DNA of 64,000 bases, taken from NCBI RefSeq assembly GCF_024213555.1, contig NZ_JANAVO010000001.1, positions 2,170,001 to 2,234,000 on the forward strand. Direction: 5' to 3'. The first letter of the stretch is position 1; each line of letters begins with the position of its first letter. A program made the translations under genes and the position numbers. The DNA is from Allokutzneria sp. A3M-2-11 16 (GTDB lineage: Bacteria; Actinomycetota; Actinomycetes; Mycobacteriales; Pseudonocardiaceae). A model generated the notes under the pieces. It saw only the letters and a list, made by a program, of their open reading frames with translations, was not told the origin of the DNA and did not search any database. Below are positions 31,718 through 40,766 of this stretch, piece by piece.

Positions 31718-31837
31718 GTCTTCAAGTACCCCGGACCCCCCTCCCAGCGGTCGTCAACCGCCCCCAACCCCTGCCGCGGTCGGGGGTTGGGGGCGGTTTG
31801 AGACGGCGGGGGCGGGGGGTCCGGGGTACTTGAAGAC
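31718..31837. repeat. Palindromic element, copy 1 (120 bp)
   Basis: The two ends are perfect 24-base inverted repeats: 31,718-31,741 (beginning GTCTTCAAGTACCCCGGAC) and 31,814-31,837. Inside is a second perfect inverted repeat of 16 bases (31,756-31,771 and 31,783-31,798). It lies between two co-oriented genes and could fold into a long cruciform or terminator. A second copy is at 45,414-45,532. Confidence 0.85.
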
Positions 31838-31929
31838 GCCCCAACTACGGCGCGGGGCATGTCGTTGTGTGGAACGTTGTGTGGGACACAGCGCTGGTCC
31901 TCCGCCTGTCGATGAGTTAGGAAGCAGGC

Positions 31930-33924
31930 ATGAGCGAGAACCTCACCGCCGAGGAGCCCGAGCTGCTGTGGCGGCCCGACCCCGACCGGGCCGGTGCCAC
32001 CAAGATCGCCGCGTTCCGCGCGTGGCTGCGTGCCGAACGCGACCTGGACCTGCCGGACTACCCGGCGCTCTGGAAGTGGTCGGTTGACGACCTCGCCGGG
32101 TTCTGGGGCGCGCTCGCCGAGTTCTCCGACGTGCGCTTCCACGACCGCCCGCGCACGGTGCTCGACGACGAGCGGATGCCGGGCACGCGGTGGTTCCCCG
32201 GTGCCACGCTGAACTACGCCGAGCACGCGTTGCGGGGCGGCGAAGGCAAGGGAGACAACGACTCCGCGGTGATCTTCGCGCGTGAGGACGGGTTCGAGGC
32301 CACGCTCACCTACGGACAGCTGCGTGCGGAGGTCGCCGCGGCGCGCGCCGGGCTGGTGGAACTGGGCGTGCGCGAGGGTGACCGCGTCGCGGCGCTCGTG
32401 CCGAACTCGCCCGAGGCGCTGATCGCCTTCCTCGCGGCGGCGAGCCTCGGCGCGACCTGGTCCTCCTGCTCCCCGGACTTCGGCGCCCGCGCGGTGTCGG
32501 ACCGCTTCACGCAGATCGAGCCGACCGTACTCATCGCGGTGAACGGATACGTCTACAACGGGCGCAAGTTCGACACACGGTCCACAGTGGACGAACTGCG
32601 GCGGGGGATTCCCGGCCTCAAGGCGACGGTGCTCGTCGACTACCTCGCGACCGGCTCCGCGCTGCCGGACACCGTGGAGTGGCGGGCGCTGCTCGACCGC
32701 AACGCCGGTGCCGCGCTGGAGTTCGACCCGGTTCCCTTCGACCACCCGCTGTGGGTCCTCTACTCCTCGGGCACCACCGGACTGCCCAAGGGCATCGTGC
32801 AGGGGCACGGCGGGATCGTCGTCGAACACGTCAAAGCCCTTGCGCTGCAATGCGACCTCGGTCCGGGTGAGCGGTTCTTCTGGTTCACCACCACCGGCTG
32901 GATGATGTGGAACTTCCTGATCTCCGGCCTGATGGTGGGCAGCACGATCGTGCTCTTCGACGGCAACCCGGCGTACCCGGACCTCGGCGCGCTGTGGCAG
33001 CTCGCCGAGCGGCACCGGATCACCTTCTTCGGCACCTCCGCGCCCTACATCCAGTCCTGCCTCAAGCGCGACCTGAAGCCCGCGCGGGACCACGACCTGT
33101 CGGCGCTGCGGGCGCTGGGCTCCACCGGCGCACCGCTCTCGCCGGAGGGCTTCCGCTGGATCATGGACGAGGTCGGCGACGTGCAGATCGCCAGCGTGTC
33201 CGGCGGAACCGACCTGTGCACGGCCTTCGTCGGCGCCGCGCCCGAGGTTCCGGTGTGGCTGGGCGAGATCTCCTGCCGGATGCTCGGCGCCGCCGTCGAC
33301 TCCTTCGACGAGGCGGGCAAGCCGGTCACCGACGAGGTCGGCGAACTGGTGATCACCAAGCCGATGCCGTCGATGCCGATCTCGTTCTGGAACGACCCGG
33401 ACGGCACGCGGCTGCGCGAGGCGTACTTCGAGACCTTCCCCGGCGTGTGGCGGCACGGCGACTGGATCCGGGTCACCCCGCGCGGGTCCTGCGTGATCTA
33501 CGGCCGCAGCGACTCCACCCTCAACCGCGGTGGCGTGCGGATGGGCACCAGCGAGTTCTACCGGGTCGTCGAGGGCTTTGACGAGGTGCTCGACTCGCTG
33601 GTGATCGACACGTCCGAATTGAACACAGCCGGACAGGACGGCGAGCTGCTGTGCTTCCTGGTGCTGGACAAGGGGATCGCGCTCGAGGACGTGGAGCCCC
33701 GGCTGCGCACCGAGCTGCGCGCCCAGCTCTCGCCGCGCCACGTGCCGAACCGGTTCATCGCGGTGGCCGACGTGCCGAGGACGCTCAACGGCAAGAAGTG
33801 CGAGGTGCCGGTGAAGAAGATCCTGACCGGCACGCCCGCCGATCGCGCGGTGAGCCGGGAGGCGCTGAGCAACCCCGAAGCGCTGCGCCCCTTCGAGGAA
33901 CTCGCCAGGGGTGACCACCCGTAG
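31930..33924 (+). CDS. Acetoacetyl-CoA synthetase
   Basis: A 664-residue AMP-forming ligase. The opening WRPDPDRAGATKIAAFRAWL and WFPGATLNYAEHAL are typical for acetoacetate-CoA ligases. The ATP motif is YSSGTTGLPKGIV, followed by FWFTTTGWMMWNF and the C-terminal LNGKKCEVPVKKIL lysine region. It activates acetoacetate to acetoacetyl-CoA, feeding lipid or PHB-type metabolism. The length matches the family. Confidence 0.93.
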   Translation: MSENLTAEEPELLWRPDPDRAGATKIAAFRAWLRAERDLDLPDYPALWKWSVDDLAGFWGALAEFSDVRFHDRPRTVLDDERMPGTRWFPGATLNYAEHALRGGEGKGDNDSAVIFAREDGFEATLTYGQLRAEVAAARAGLVELGVREGDRVAALVPNSPEALIAFLAAASLGATWSSCSPDFGARAVSDRFTQIEPTVLIAVNGYVYNGRKFDTRSTVDELRRGIPGLKATVLVDYLATGSALPDTVEWRALLDRNAGAALEFDPVPFDHPLWVLYSSGTTGLPKGIVQGHGGIVVEHVKALALQCDLGPGERFFWFTTTGWMMWNFLISGLMVGSTIVLFDGNPAYPDLGALWQLAERHRITFFGTSAPYIQSCLKRDLKPARDHDLSALRALGSTGAPLSPEGFRWIMDEVGDVQIASVSGGTDLCTAFVGAAPEVPVWLGEISCRMLGAAVDSFDEAGKPVTDEVGELVITKPMPSMPISFWNDPDGTRLREAYFETFPGVWRHGDWIRVTPRGSCVIYGRSDSTLNRGGVRMGTSEFYRVVEGFDEVLDSLVIDTSELNTAGQDGELLCFLVLDKGIALEDVEPRLRTELRAQLSPRHVPNRFIAVADVPRTLNGKKCEVPVKKILTGTPADRAVSREALSNPEALRPFEELARGDHP

Positions 33925-33983
33925 CCGGCCGCTCCACCCGTTTGGGCGTTGCCTTGCCCGATCGGCCCTGGAAGCTTCTCCGC

Positions 33984-34100
33984 ATGGCCTTGGACGAGCA
34001 GGACCACCGCGGGCACACCCCGGATCCGGACGGCTACGGCGAGATCGGCCGCCCGGGCTCGGGATTCGGCACGGTCGACTCGGACCGCGAGGAGACGTAG
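33984..34100 (+). CDS. Small acidic hypothetical protein
   Basis: A 38-residue reading frame (MALDEQDHRGHTPDPDG start) with a GGAAG site upstream, lying between the ligase gene and a strong hairpin. Composition is polar, Gly/Asp-rich, without a membrane segment. It may be a genuine small protein, but support is limited to the start signal and terminator. Confidence 0.45.
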   Translation: MALDEQDHRGHTPDPDGYGEIGRPGSGFGTVDSDREET

Positions 34101-34106
34101 CGTCGT

Positions 34107-34131
34107 GGGGCGCCGGACGGTCCGGCGCCCC
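34107..34131 (+). terminator. GC-rich hairpin after small ORF
   Basis: GGGGCGCCGG and CCGGCGCCCC form a ten-base stem with a five-base loop seven bases after the small gene stop. No T-run follows, as is common in high-GC actinomycetes. Confidence 0.6.
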
Positions 34132-34225
34132 CTCCGACCTGCTCGAACGCAGTCAGGGGACCCCCGTTTTGCTTTGCGATGGACGCTCTGTGTAAGGTTT
34201 ACCCCGGCGGTCAGAGATGGCCCCG

Positions 34226-34315
34226 GGAGGCTTCGCCTAGTCCGGTCTATGGCGCCGCACTGCTAATGCGGTTTGGGTTTATCGCCCATCCCGGGTTCAA
34301 ATCCCGGAGCCTCCG
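34226..34315 (+). tRNA. tRNA-Ser(GCU)
   Basis: A class II tRNA of 90 nt. Acceptor GGAGGCT pairs with AGCCTCC; anticodon loop CTGCTAA gives anticodon GCT; a long variable arm and the GGGTTCAAATCCC T-arm follow. CCA is not encoded. Confidence 0.95.
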
Positions 34316-34352
34316 CAGTGTCCTACCCTGGTGGGGCCACAACTGAAAACTC

Positions 34353-34425
34353 GCGCTCGTAGCTCAACGGATAGAGCACTTGACTACGGATCAAGAGGTT
34401 ACAGGTTCGAATCCTGTCGAGCGCA
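34353..34425 (+). tRNA. tRNA-Arg(ACG)
   Basis: A 73-nt tRNA with acceptor GCGCTCG/CGAGCGC and anticodon loop CTACGGA (anticodon ACG, normally edited to ICG by TadA, whose gene is at 50.9 kb). T-arm AGGTTCGAATCCT. It lies 37 bases after tRNA-Ser(GCU) and is probably co-transcribed. Confidence 0.95.
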
Positions 34426-34443
34426 CGTCTGGTTGAGACAGCC

Positions 34444-34477
34444 GAAAACCCCCTGGCAACAGGGGGTTTTCGTCTTT
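34444..34477 (+). terminator. Rho-independent terminator after tRNAs
   Basis: GAAAACCCCCTG and CAGGGGGTTTTC form a perfect 12-base stem with a GCAA tetraloop, followed by TCTTTT. Confidence 0.9.
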
Positions 34478-34555
34478 TCCGACCACAGTGGACAGACGCC
34501 GCCGTGATCTTGGGAGCGGTGTGGCCGCTCCCCGTCCACAGCTCAGTCGAACGGC

Positions 34556-35011
34556 CTATCGGGTAGCGCGCAGGACGGCTTCGGAGAGCTGGGCCGCGCC
34601 CGGGGTCAGGCCGGTGACCACGATCTCGCCGCCGCCGACGAGGGTGATGCGCAGGTTCACGTTCAGCCCGAACAGCCGGGTCACCGCGTTGTCCCTGGCG
34701 TTGTCGGTGGCGGAGGCGAGCTCGTGCCACCGGTACACGTGGGCCTGCCCGGAGTGCTCGTGCACCAGGCCGCCCTCGTGCAGCAGGAACGCCTCCTCCG
34801 GGTGCTTCGCCGCGAGCCGCGCGTGCCTCCACCCGACCCAAAGGCACGTGAGGCCGAGGATCGCGCTCGCAATGGGGATCGGGAACGGCAGGACGCAGGC
34901 GACCAAGAAGACGACGCCGACCGACAACAGTGCGAAAGCCAGGTGACTGCGCTTCGCGTTGTCCGTCTCGTAGCGCGTGACGCGCGCCCCCAGCTCCCTG
35001 CTCCCGGCCAC
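34556..35011 (-). CDS. Membrane protein with PH-like tail
   Basis: A 151-residue protein: a basic head, two adjacent membrane segments (HLAFALLSVGVVFLVACVLP and IPIASAILGLTCLWVG), then a beta-rich cytoplasmic part (EAFLLHEGGLVHEH, RITLVGGGEIVVTG) like bacterial PH-type domains. Function unknown. Confidence 0.65.
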   Translation of the reverse strand: MAGSRELGARVTRYETDNAKRSHLAFALLSVGVVFLVACVLPFPIPIASAILGLTCLWVGWRHARLAAKHPEEAFLLHEGGLVHEHSGQAHVYRWHELASATDNARDNAVTRLFGLNVNLRITLVGGGEIVVTGLTPGAAQLSEAVLRATR

Positions 35012-35126
35012 CCGGCGAGACTAGCGCCATCGTCACGGGACGGGTCCCGGTTTCCCTCGTCGGCGCGAGGCTTTCTCCCTCTGCGGAGGGAGTTCGGCGC
35101 GTCGCGTCCCGCTGAGACTTCGTGGC

Positions 35127-36233
35127 ATGACCGTTCGCGTGCTCCCGCTCCTCTGGTCGTTGCTCGCCACGGCGCTCGGTGTGTGGTGGACGATCGACAT
35201 ATCGGCGTATCCGTTCGGCGCCAACGACACCCGGCCCAACGGCGGGTCGTTGCTGGCCGGTGTGGACGTGCGGGTCGGCGCGACCGCGGTCCTGGTGCTC
35301 GGCGCGATCGGGGTCGCCGCCGTGCTCGCACGTCGAGGAGTGGCCTGGCTGGGCGGTCTGTACGCCGTGCTGTTCGGGTTGTGCGTCCCGGACACGCAGG
35401 TGCTGATCCTGGTCGGGTACCTCTTCGCGTTCGTGGCGCCGGTCGCCCTGGTGACCGCGCTGATCGCCGGAGCGCTGAAGAGCTTCCGGCGCGCGCTGAT
35501 CGTGATCGGCGGGCTGGCGGTGCTTGGTCTCGTCGGCTGGTGGAGTGGAATCCTTGACGGCACAGCGATTTCCGCGCTGCTCAACGCGGAGGCGGCGCCG
35601 GAGAACCAACTGTCGGTGCGCCCGCTCTACATGGTGTTCTTCCTCGTGGGTGGCCTGGTGTGGGGCTGGGCGGCGGTAGTCGCTTTCCGTACTGGAAAGG
35701 GACGCTGCGGCTCGTGCGGACGGCCGGGCGCCTCGTGGACGGAGCCCGAGGCCGCCGCGCGCTGGGGCAGGTACGTGACGATCGCCGCCGCGTTGTGCCC
35801 GCTGCCGTACGGCCTGATGCGGATGTCGTGGCTGACCCCGGCGCCGTTGCTGGGGCCGGACAACGTCGCGTCCTCGCCGGGAATCCGGCTGATGGGACTG
35901 CTGCTGGGTTTTGCCGCGATCGGCGGGAGCGTGCTGACGCTCGGGCTGATCCAGCGGTGGGGCGAGATCTGGCCGCGGTGGGTGCCCGTGCTGCGCGGCC
36001 GACCGGTGCCGATCGCGTTCCCCGTGACCTTCGGAGCCCTGATCGCCGCAGTGATGGCGTTCGCTGGCGTGTCGTTCGGGATCATGGCGCTGTCGGGACC
36101 TGAGCCGAAACCGTTGATGCTGCTGGCTTTCCCGTTCCCGCTGTGGGCGCCGTTGCTGGCGGCAGCGGTGCTGGCCTACTACTACCGCCGCCGCCCGGCC
36201 TGCCGTCACCACGCGGTGACGGCGGGCCGGTGA
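35127..36233 (+). CDS. Polytopic membrane protein
   Basis: A 368-residue protein with about nine hydrophobic segments, starting VLPLLWSLLATALGVWWTI. A cytoplasmic or periplasmic loop around residue 190 holds CGSCGRPG, a possible metal site. No transporter signature was recognised. It stands alone, divergent from the PH-like gene. Confidence 0.65.
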   Translation: MTVRVLPLLWSLLATALGVWWTIDISAYPFGANDTRPNGGSLLAGVDVRVGATAVLVLGAIGVAAVLARRGVAWLGGLYAVLFGLCVPDTQVLILVGYLFAFVAPVALVTALIAGALKSFRRALIVIGGLAVLGLVGWWSGILDGTAISALLNAEAAPENQLSVRPLYMVFFLVGGLVWGWAAVVAFRTGKGRCGSCGRPGASWTEPEAAARWGRYVTIAAALCPLPYGLMRMSWLTPAPLLGPDNVASSPGIRLMGLLLGFAAIGGSVLTLGLIQRWGEIWPRWVPVLRGRPVPIAFPVTFGALIAAVMAFAGVSFGIMALSGPEPKPLMLLAFPFPLWAPLLAAAVLAYYYRRRPACRHHAVTAGR

Positions 36234-36238
36234 GCGAG

Positions 36239-36991
36239 CTACTCGGTGTCCGAGCCGAAGCCGTCCGGGCCGAACCCGTCCGGGAACGCCGCGCTGGCGG
36301 CCAGTTCGAAGGCGGCGGAGCGGGCGACGATGTCCATCGGCGCGTCCGCGAGGTTCCACTCCACCATGTCGAGCACGTCCGGGTTGCCGGAGACGCGGTC
36401 ACGCAGCTCTTCGGCGTCCACGTCCTCACCGCGCAGCAGCACCACTGCGATCCACGCGGCCGCGCCCAGGTCCCCGCCCTCGTTGGCGAGCCTGGCGAAC
36501 TCCTCGACGTGCAGCGGGGACACCGCGTCCGGGGCGACCGTGGCGAGGGCGATCATGCCCGCGGCGTCGCGGTCCAGCGTCAGGTGCTCGAAGAGCGCGG
36601 GCGCCACGGCGATGACGGCGGCCCTGGCCGCGAGCACGGTCTCCGGGATGTCGGTCTCCGCACCGGCCTCGTCGTAGGAGGCGCACACGATCTCCGTGCC
36701 GTCCGGCGAGAACGCCGAGGTGGTGTTCGCGATCCCGGCGACGAAGAAGGTCAGGTGCGCGCGGATCTCGGCGTCGAGTCCCGGACGGGGGATCAGCTCA
36801 GCGAGCAGCGGCACCACGTGCGGCGTGGCGTCGGACAGCGTGTCCTGGTGCAGCAGCCGGCCGTAGAGATCGTTGATCGCCGACTGGCGGCCGTCCTCGT
36901 CCGCGCCGGTCAGCGCGTCCAGCAGGGCCGGAACCTCGGTCGCGGGCCCGTAGGCGTCACGCAGTCCGCTCCAGTCAAGAACCCCGGTCAC
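36239..36991 (-). CDS. HEAT-repeat-like hypothetical protein
   Basis: A 250-residue acidic, helical protein from a GTG at 36,991 with an AGGAGGAAAA ribosome binding site. Repeated helical pairs (VPALLDALTGADEDGRQSAI, TPHVVPLLAELIPRPGLD) suggest a HEAT-like or SUKH-neighbour-type fold. No catalytic motif is seen. Similar proteins occur singly across actinomycetes. Confidence 0.6.
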   Translation of the reverse strand: MTGVLDWSGLRDAYGPATEVPALLDALTGADEDGRQSAINDLYGRLLHQDTLSDATPHVVPLLAELIPRPGLDAEIRAHLTFFVAGIANTTSAFSPDGTEIVCASYDEAGAETDIPETVLAARAAVIAVAPALFEHLTLDRDAAGMIALATVAPDAVSPLHVEEFARLANEGGDLGAAAWIAVVLLRGEDVDAEELRDRVSGNPDVLDMVEWNLADAPMDIVARSAAFELAASAAFPDGFGPDGFGSDTE

Positions 36992-37026
36992 TTTTCCTCC
37001 TGGCCTCACCGATGTGACGGCCGAGG

Positions 37027-37830
37027 CTAGTGGATCACCCGAGGCCTCCACGACAGGGTGACAACGTCGTCCCCGGACGAACCGAGATCGGGTGGCCGGT
37101 CCGGGTCGACCCCGAGTGCCAGCAGTTGTCTGTCCACTTCGGACAGTCGGCTCGGTGGCAGGCACAGCCGCCGCCGGGTGACCTCGACGAGCGTCCCGAA
37201 ATCGGCGTACTCGGCGGCCGGTTCCCGGCGCCAGCGCTCAACGCGGGGCTCGGTTCCCAGCTCCCGCAGGCAGTCCGCGAAGTCGTCGGCGCTGGGGCCA
37301 GCGGGGCGCTCGATGCCGTGGAAGTGCCGCCACAGCGGGTTCAGCGCGGTCAACGGATGCAGCTCCGCCATCTCCACCACGACCAACCGCCGTGCGTGCT
37401 CGTTCAGCGCGGCCACGAAGGGCGCGAGATCGGCCACGTTGTAGACGACGTGGCCGCACACCACCACGTCCACCACCGGGCAGCTCTCCGTGACCTCCGG
37501 CCAGTGACCGAGCACGGTCCGCGCCTCAGCCCGCCGCGCGAACTCCGCGAGCAGTTCCGCGTCACCGTCCACGGCGACGAGTTCGGTGACACCGCGCAGC
37601 GGGACGCTGGCCGCGCCCGCCGCCGCGCCGATGTCGAGGACGCTGCCACCGTCCGGGCCGAGCGCCTCCTCGGTCAGCCGCAGCGACGCGCCCTCGCGCC
37701 GCTCCACCTGCCGGTCGCAGCGCCGCACGAAGACCTCGCGCGGCAGCACCCACGGCGACTCCTCCGGCCGCACGTCGGCCGGAATCTCCCACGCGGCAAG
37801 GGAATCTCGCCATCGCTCCAGAGCTGTCAT
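37027..37830 (-). CDS. Class I SAM-dependent methyltransferase
   Basis: A 267-residue enzyme with SAM motif I VLDIGAAAGAASVPL, motif II LVAVDGDAELL, and CGHVVYNVADL at motif IV. The substrate is unknown. The start overlaps the response regulator stop by ATGA, so it is transcribed with the two-component genes. Confidence 0.82.
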   Translation of the reverse strand: MTALERWRDSLAAWEIPADVRPEESPWVLPREVFVRRCDRQVERREGASLRLTEEALGPDGGSVLDIGAAAGAASVPLRGVTELVAVDGDAELLAEFARRAEARTVLGHWPEVTESCPVVDVVVCGHVVYNVADLAPFVAALNEHARRLVVVEMAELHPLTALNPLWRHFHGIERPAGPSADDFADCLRELGTEPRVERWRREPAAEYADFGTLVEVTRRRLCLPPSRLSEVDRQLLALGVDPDRPPDLGSSGDDVVTLSWRPRVIH

Positions 37831-38474
37831 CAGCTCTCAAGATAGCGGAGAACGGCGAGCACGCGCCGGTGGTCGGAGCCCGCGGGCGGGAGGTCGAGCT
37901 TGCCGAGGATGCTGCCGACGTACTTCTCCACCGCGCGCTCGGTGATGGTCAGCGCCGACGCGATTCCCGCGTTCGACCGGCCCTCCGCCATCAGTTGGAG
38001 CACCTCGCGCTCGCGCGGGGTGAGCGGGGCGAGGGGGTCGTTGCGCCGGTTGCGCGCGAGGATCTGCGCGATCACATCAGGGTCGAACACCGCACCGCCC
38101 GCCGCGACCCGGTTCAACGCGTCCAGGAAGTCGGCCACGTCGGCGACGCGGTCTTTCAGCAGGTAACCGACGCCGTTGAGATCGCCGCCGATCAGATCGG
38201 CCGCGTAGCGCTCCTCGACCCACTGCGACAGCACGAGCACGGCGGTCCCCGGCTCGGACTGCCTGAGCAGCAGCGCCGCGCGCAGTCCCTCGTCGGTGAA
38301 GGTCGGCGGCATCCGCACGTCGACCACCGCCACGTCGGGCTGGTGCGTGTGGACCGCCCGCAGCAGCTGCTCGGCGTCGCCAACGGCCTCGACGACCTCG
38401 TGCCCGTTCTCCGCGAGCAACAGGGTCAGCCCGGTGCGCAGCAGCGCGGAGTCCTCGGCGATCACGATTCGCAT
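37830..38474 (-). CDS. NarL/LuxR-type response regulator
   Basis: A 214-residue regulator: receiver domain with phospho-acceptor Asp 52 (VAVVDVRMPP) and the Lys in YLLKDRV, then a LuxR HTH (LTPREREVLQLMAEGRSNAG, ITERAVEKYVGSIL). It overlaps the kinase gene by 13 bases, forming a classical actinobacterial two-component system. Targets are unknown. Confidence 0.92.
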   Translation of the reverse strand: MRIVIAEDSALLRTGLTLLLAENGHEVVEAVGDAEQLLRAVHTHQPDVAVVDVRMPPTFTDEGLRAALLLRQSEPGTAVLVLSQWVEERYAADLIGGDLNGVGYLLKDRVADVADFLDALNRVAAGGAVFDPDVIAQILARNRRNDPLAPLTPREREVLQLMAEGRSNAGIASALTITERAVEKYVGSILGKLDLPPAGSDHRRVLAVLRYLES

Positions 38475-39772
38475 GGCAGCTCCATGGTCAGGGTGGTCGG
38501 CCCACCGTTCGGGCTGTCGACCGCCAGGGTTCCGTCCACTCCGCTCGCGCGGTCGGCCAGCCCCGCGAGCCCGTGGCCCGGCCGGACGACGGCGCCGCCG
38601 GATCCGTTGTCCCGCACGGTGATCCGCAGGACCACGCCGGAGCGCTCCACGCCCACCGTGACCCGGCTGGCGTCGGCGTGCCTGGCGATGTTGGTCAGCG
38701 CTTCGGCGACCATGAAGTAGGCGATGGCCTCGATCGTCTTCGGCGGCCGGTCCGGCACGTCGTAGCGCACGGTCACCGGGACGGGGGAGCGCGCGGCCAG
38801 GCCGGACAGCGCCGCGTCCAGGCCGCGGTCGGCGAGCACCGGGGGATGCAGGCCGCGAACCAGGTCGCGCAGTTCGGTGATGGCTTCCTTGGCCTCGTTG
38901 TGCGCCTGCTCCAGCAGCTCGCTCGCGCCGTCCGGGTCGTTGTCCTTCTTGCTGCGCGCCCGCCCGAGCGTCATGGCCAGCGACACCAGCCGCTGCTGGG
39001 CGCCGTCGTGCAGGTCGCGTTCGATCCGCCTGCGCTCCGCCTCGACCGAGTCCACCGTCGCGGCCCTGCTGACCTCCAGCTCGCCGACGCGCTCGGTCAG
39101 CTCGTGGACCTTGCTGCCGCGCAACAACAACTGCGCGAGTCCGATGTGGACTTTGGAGAACGCGCGCCAGAGCACCGGTGCGGCGAGGACCAGGGTCGAG
39201 CCCAGCACGAGGCACAGGGGACCGTTGATCCTGATCTGGTCCGCGGTGACCAGGAAGGCGAGTTCGGGCCGGGGGTTCTCGGTGAACATCATCCGCAGCG
39301 ACTCGTGGACAAGCAGGTACCCGAAGCCGATGGAGAACAGCGGCACCACCAGGGTCAGCCAGGCCAGCGGCAGCCGCACGACGTTGTACGCCACGAGCTG
39401 CCAGAAGCCGGAGTCGGTGAGCAGGGTCCGCGCGTCGCCGAGCATCGAGGCGCCGGAGGGCGCCGTGCGCGGCGAGATCCGGATGTCGACGCCGAAGAGC
39501 CTGCGGAGCCACGTGGCCTCGGTCCGGGCCGCGGTGATCAGCAGGTCGCCGGTGATCACGAACACCGGCACGCCCAGCAGCAGGAGCGGGAGCGTCACCA
39601 GTGAGGCCGCCAGCCCGGCCACGGCCGTGAACGCGGTCAGCAGCGCCCACCACGGGGCGAGCACCAGGTGGCCCGCGCTCAGCCAGGTCCTCCTGCCGAA
39701 CAGGAACCCGAGCACGGCGCCCGCCCGGTGGGTCACGCCCGGAGCGGCCATGTCACTACTCACGGAACGCAT
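38462..39772 (-). CDS. NarL-type sensor histidine kinase
   Basis: A 436-residue kinase. The N-terminal sensor has several membrane segments (LVLAPWWALLTAFTAVAGLA and others) of the type common in actinobacterial kinases. The dimerisation helix carries the phospho-acceptor His in IERDLHDGAQQRLVSLAM (HisKA_3), and the ATPase domain has ALTNIARHADAS and NGSGG/GHGLAGLADR. Starts at 39,763 or 39,751 are alternatives. Confidence 0.9.
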   Translation of the reverse strand: MRSVSSDMAAPGVTHRAGAVLGFLFGRRTWLSAGHLVLAPWWALLTAFTAVAGLAASLVTLPLLLLGVPVFVITGDLLITAARTEATWLRRLFGVDIRISPRTAPSGASMLGDARTLLTDSGFWQLVAYNVVRLPLAWLTLVVPLFSIGFGYLLVHESLRMMFTENPRPELAFLVTADQIRINGPLCLVLGSTLVLAAPVLWRAFSKVHIGLAQLLLRGSKVHELTERVGELEVSRAATVDSVEAERRRIERDLHDGAQQRLVSLAMTLGRARSKKDNDPDGASELLEQAHNEAKEAITELRDLVRGLHPPVLADRGLDAALSGLAARSPVPVTVRYDVPDRPPKTIEAIAYFMVAEALTNIARHADASRVTVGVERSGVVLRITVRDNGSGGAVVRPGHGLAGLADRASGVDGTLAVDSPNGGPTTLTMELPCES

Positions 39773-39929
39773 TCTTTCGAGATGGCGATGACCAGCGCCA
39801 ACCCGTGAACCCGTCAGTGCGCACACCGGCTAGCACCCCGGCCGGTTCCGGTGTTGGCCCCGCAGACGGCCGCGCTTCCCCTCGCCACTCTGAACGGAGA
39901 TCACCCGCCATCTCACCAAGGAGCTGCGA

Positions 39930-40721
39930 ATGCAGAAGAAGTTCCTCCTGGCCGGACTGCTGGCCGCCGTGACCGCGGTCGTCGGCGTGACCCCGGCCGG
40001 AGCGATCGTCGGGGGCGCCAAGGCCGATCAGCAGTACCCCTTCATGGCTTCGCTGGCGCATCCCGTGATGCCGTGGGAGCCCAAGCACTTCTGCGGCGGA
40101 GCCGTGATCGCGCCGACCTGGTTGATCACCGCCGCCCACTGCGCCGAACCCGACGAACAGTTCCCGATGGACAAGCTGACCGTGCGGGTCGGCTCCAACC
40201 GCAACGACGTCGGCGGCGAGCTGGTCGGGGTGAAGAGCGTTGTGGTGCACCCCGACTACGGCCCGCCCGGTCCGGGTGAGCGCACGGACATCGCCTTGGT
40301 GGAGCTGTCCAAGCCCGTCTCCGTGCAGCCCGTCGCGCTCCCGGTGAGCTCGCCGAAGGCGGGGACTCCCGCCCGTGCGATCGGGTGGGGCCGGACGTGC
40401 GCGAAGGACACCGAGACGAACTGCATCGTACCGCCACGAGAGCTGAAGCAGCTGGACACCACGGTGGTCGAGACGAAGAAGTGCACTCGCATCAGCAGTG
40501 ACCCGCACGAGTTGTGCTTGCGCGCCAACGAGGAAGGGGGAGCGATCTGCTCCGCCGACTCCGGCAGCCCGCAGATCACGAAGATCAACGGTCGGTGGAC
40601 GCTGCTCGGTCCGGCCAGCAGGCCCGGCATCGTCACGGGCAGTACGAACTGCGACGAGCCGTACAGCATCTACGCAGACGTCAGCGCGCACCGCGACTGG
40701 ATCGCCAGGCACGTCGGCTAG
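39930..40721 (+). CDS. Secreted trypsin-like serine protease
   Basis: A 263-residue chymotrypsin-fold protein with a signal peptide ending AGA (residue 25), so that the mature protein begins directly with IVGG. The triad is His 70 (TAAHC), Asp 120 (ERTDIAL) and Ser 211. The serine motif reads ADSGSP rather than GDSGGP, a change at the oxyanion hole that could alter activity. There is no propeptide. Confidence 0.88.
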   Translation: MQKKFLLAGLLAAVTAVVGVTPAGAIVGGAKADQQYPFMASLAHPVMPWEPKHFCGGAVIAPTWLITAAHCAEPDEQFPMDKLTVRVGSNRNDVGGELVGVKSVVVHPDYGPPGPGERTDIALVELSKPVSVQPVALPVSSPKAGTPARAIGWGRTCAKDTETNCIVPPRELKQLDTTVVETKKCTRISSDPHELCLRANEEGGAICSADSGSPQITKINGRWTLLGPASRPGIVTGSTNCDEPYSIYADVSAHRDWIARHVG

Positions 40722-40766
40722 GTACCCGCGTGGGGCCGCTCCCGTACTGCGGCCCCGCACCGGGGT

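Noticed and set aside
31669-33918. A 749-codon minus-strand frame
   Set aside because: It is antisense to acetoacetyl-CoA synthetase, which has all family motifs; the frame is a high-GC shadow.
34323-36359. A 678-codon minus-strand frame across tRNA-Arg and a membrane protein gene
   Set aside because: It runs through a tRNA, a terminator and two better supported genes and has no recognisable domain.
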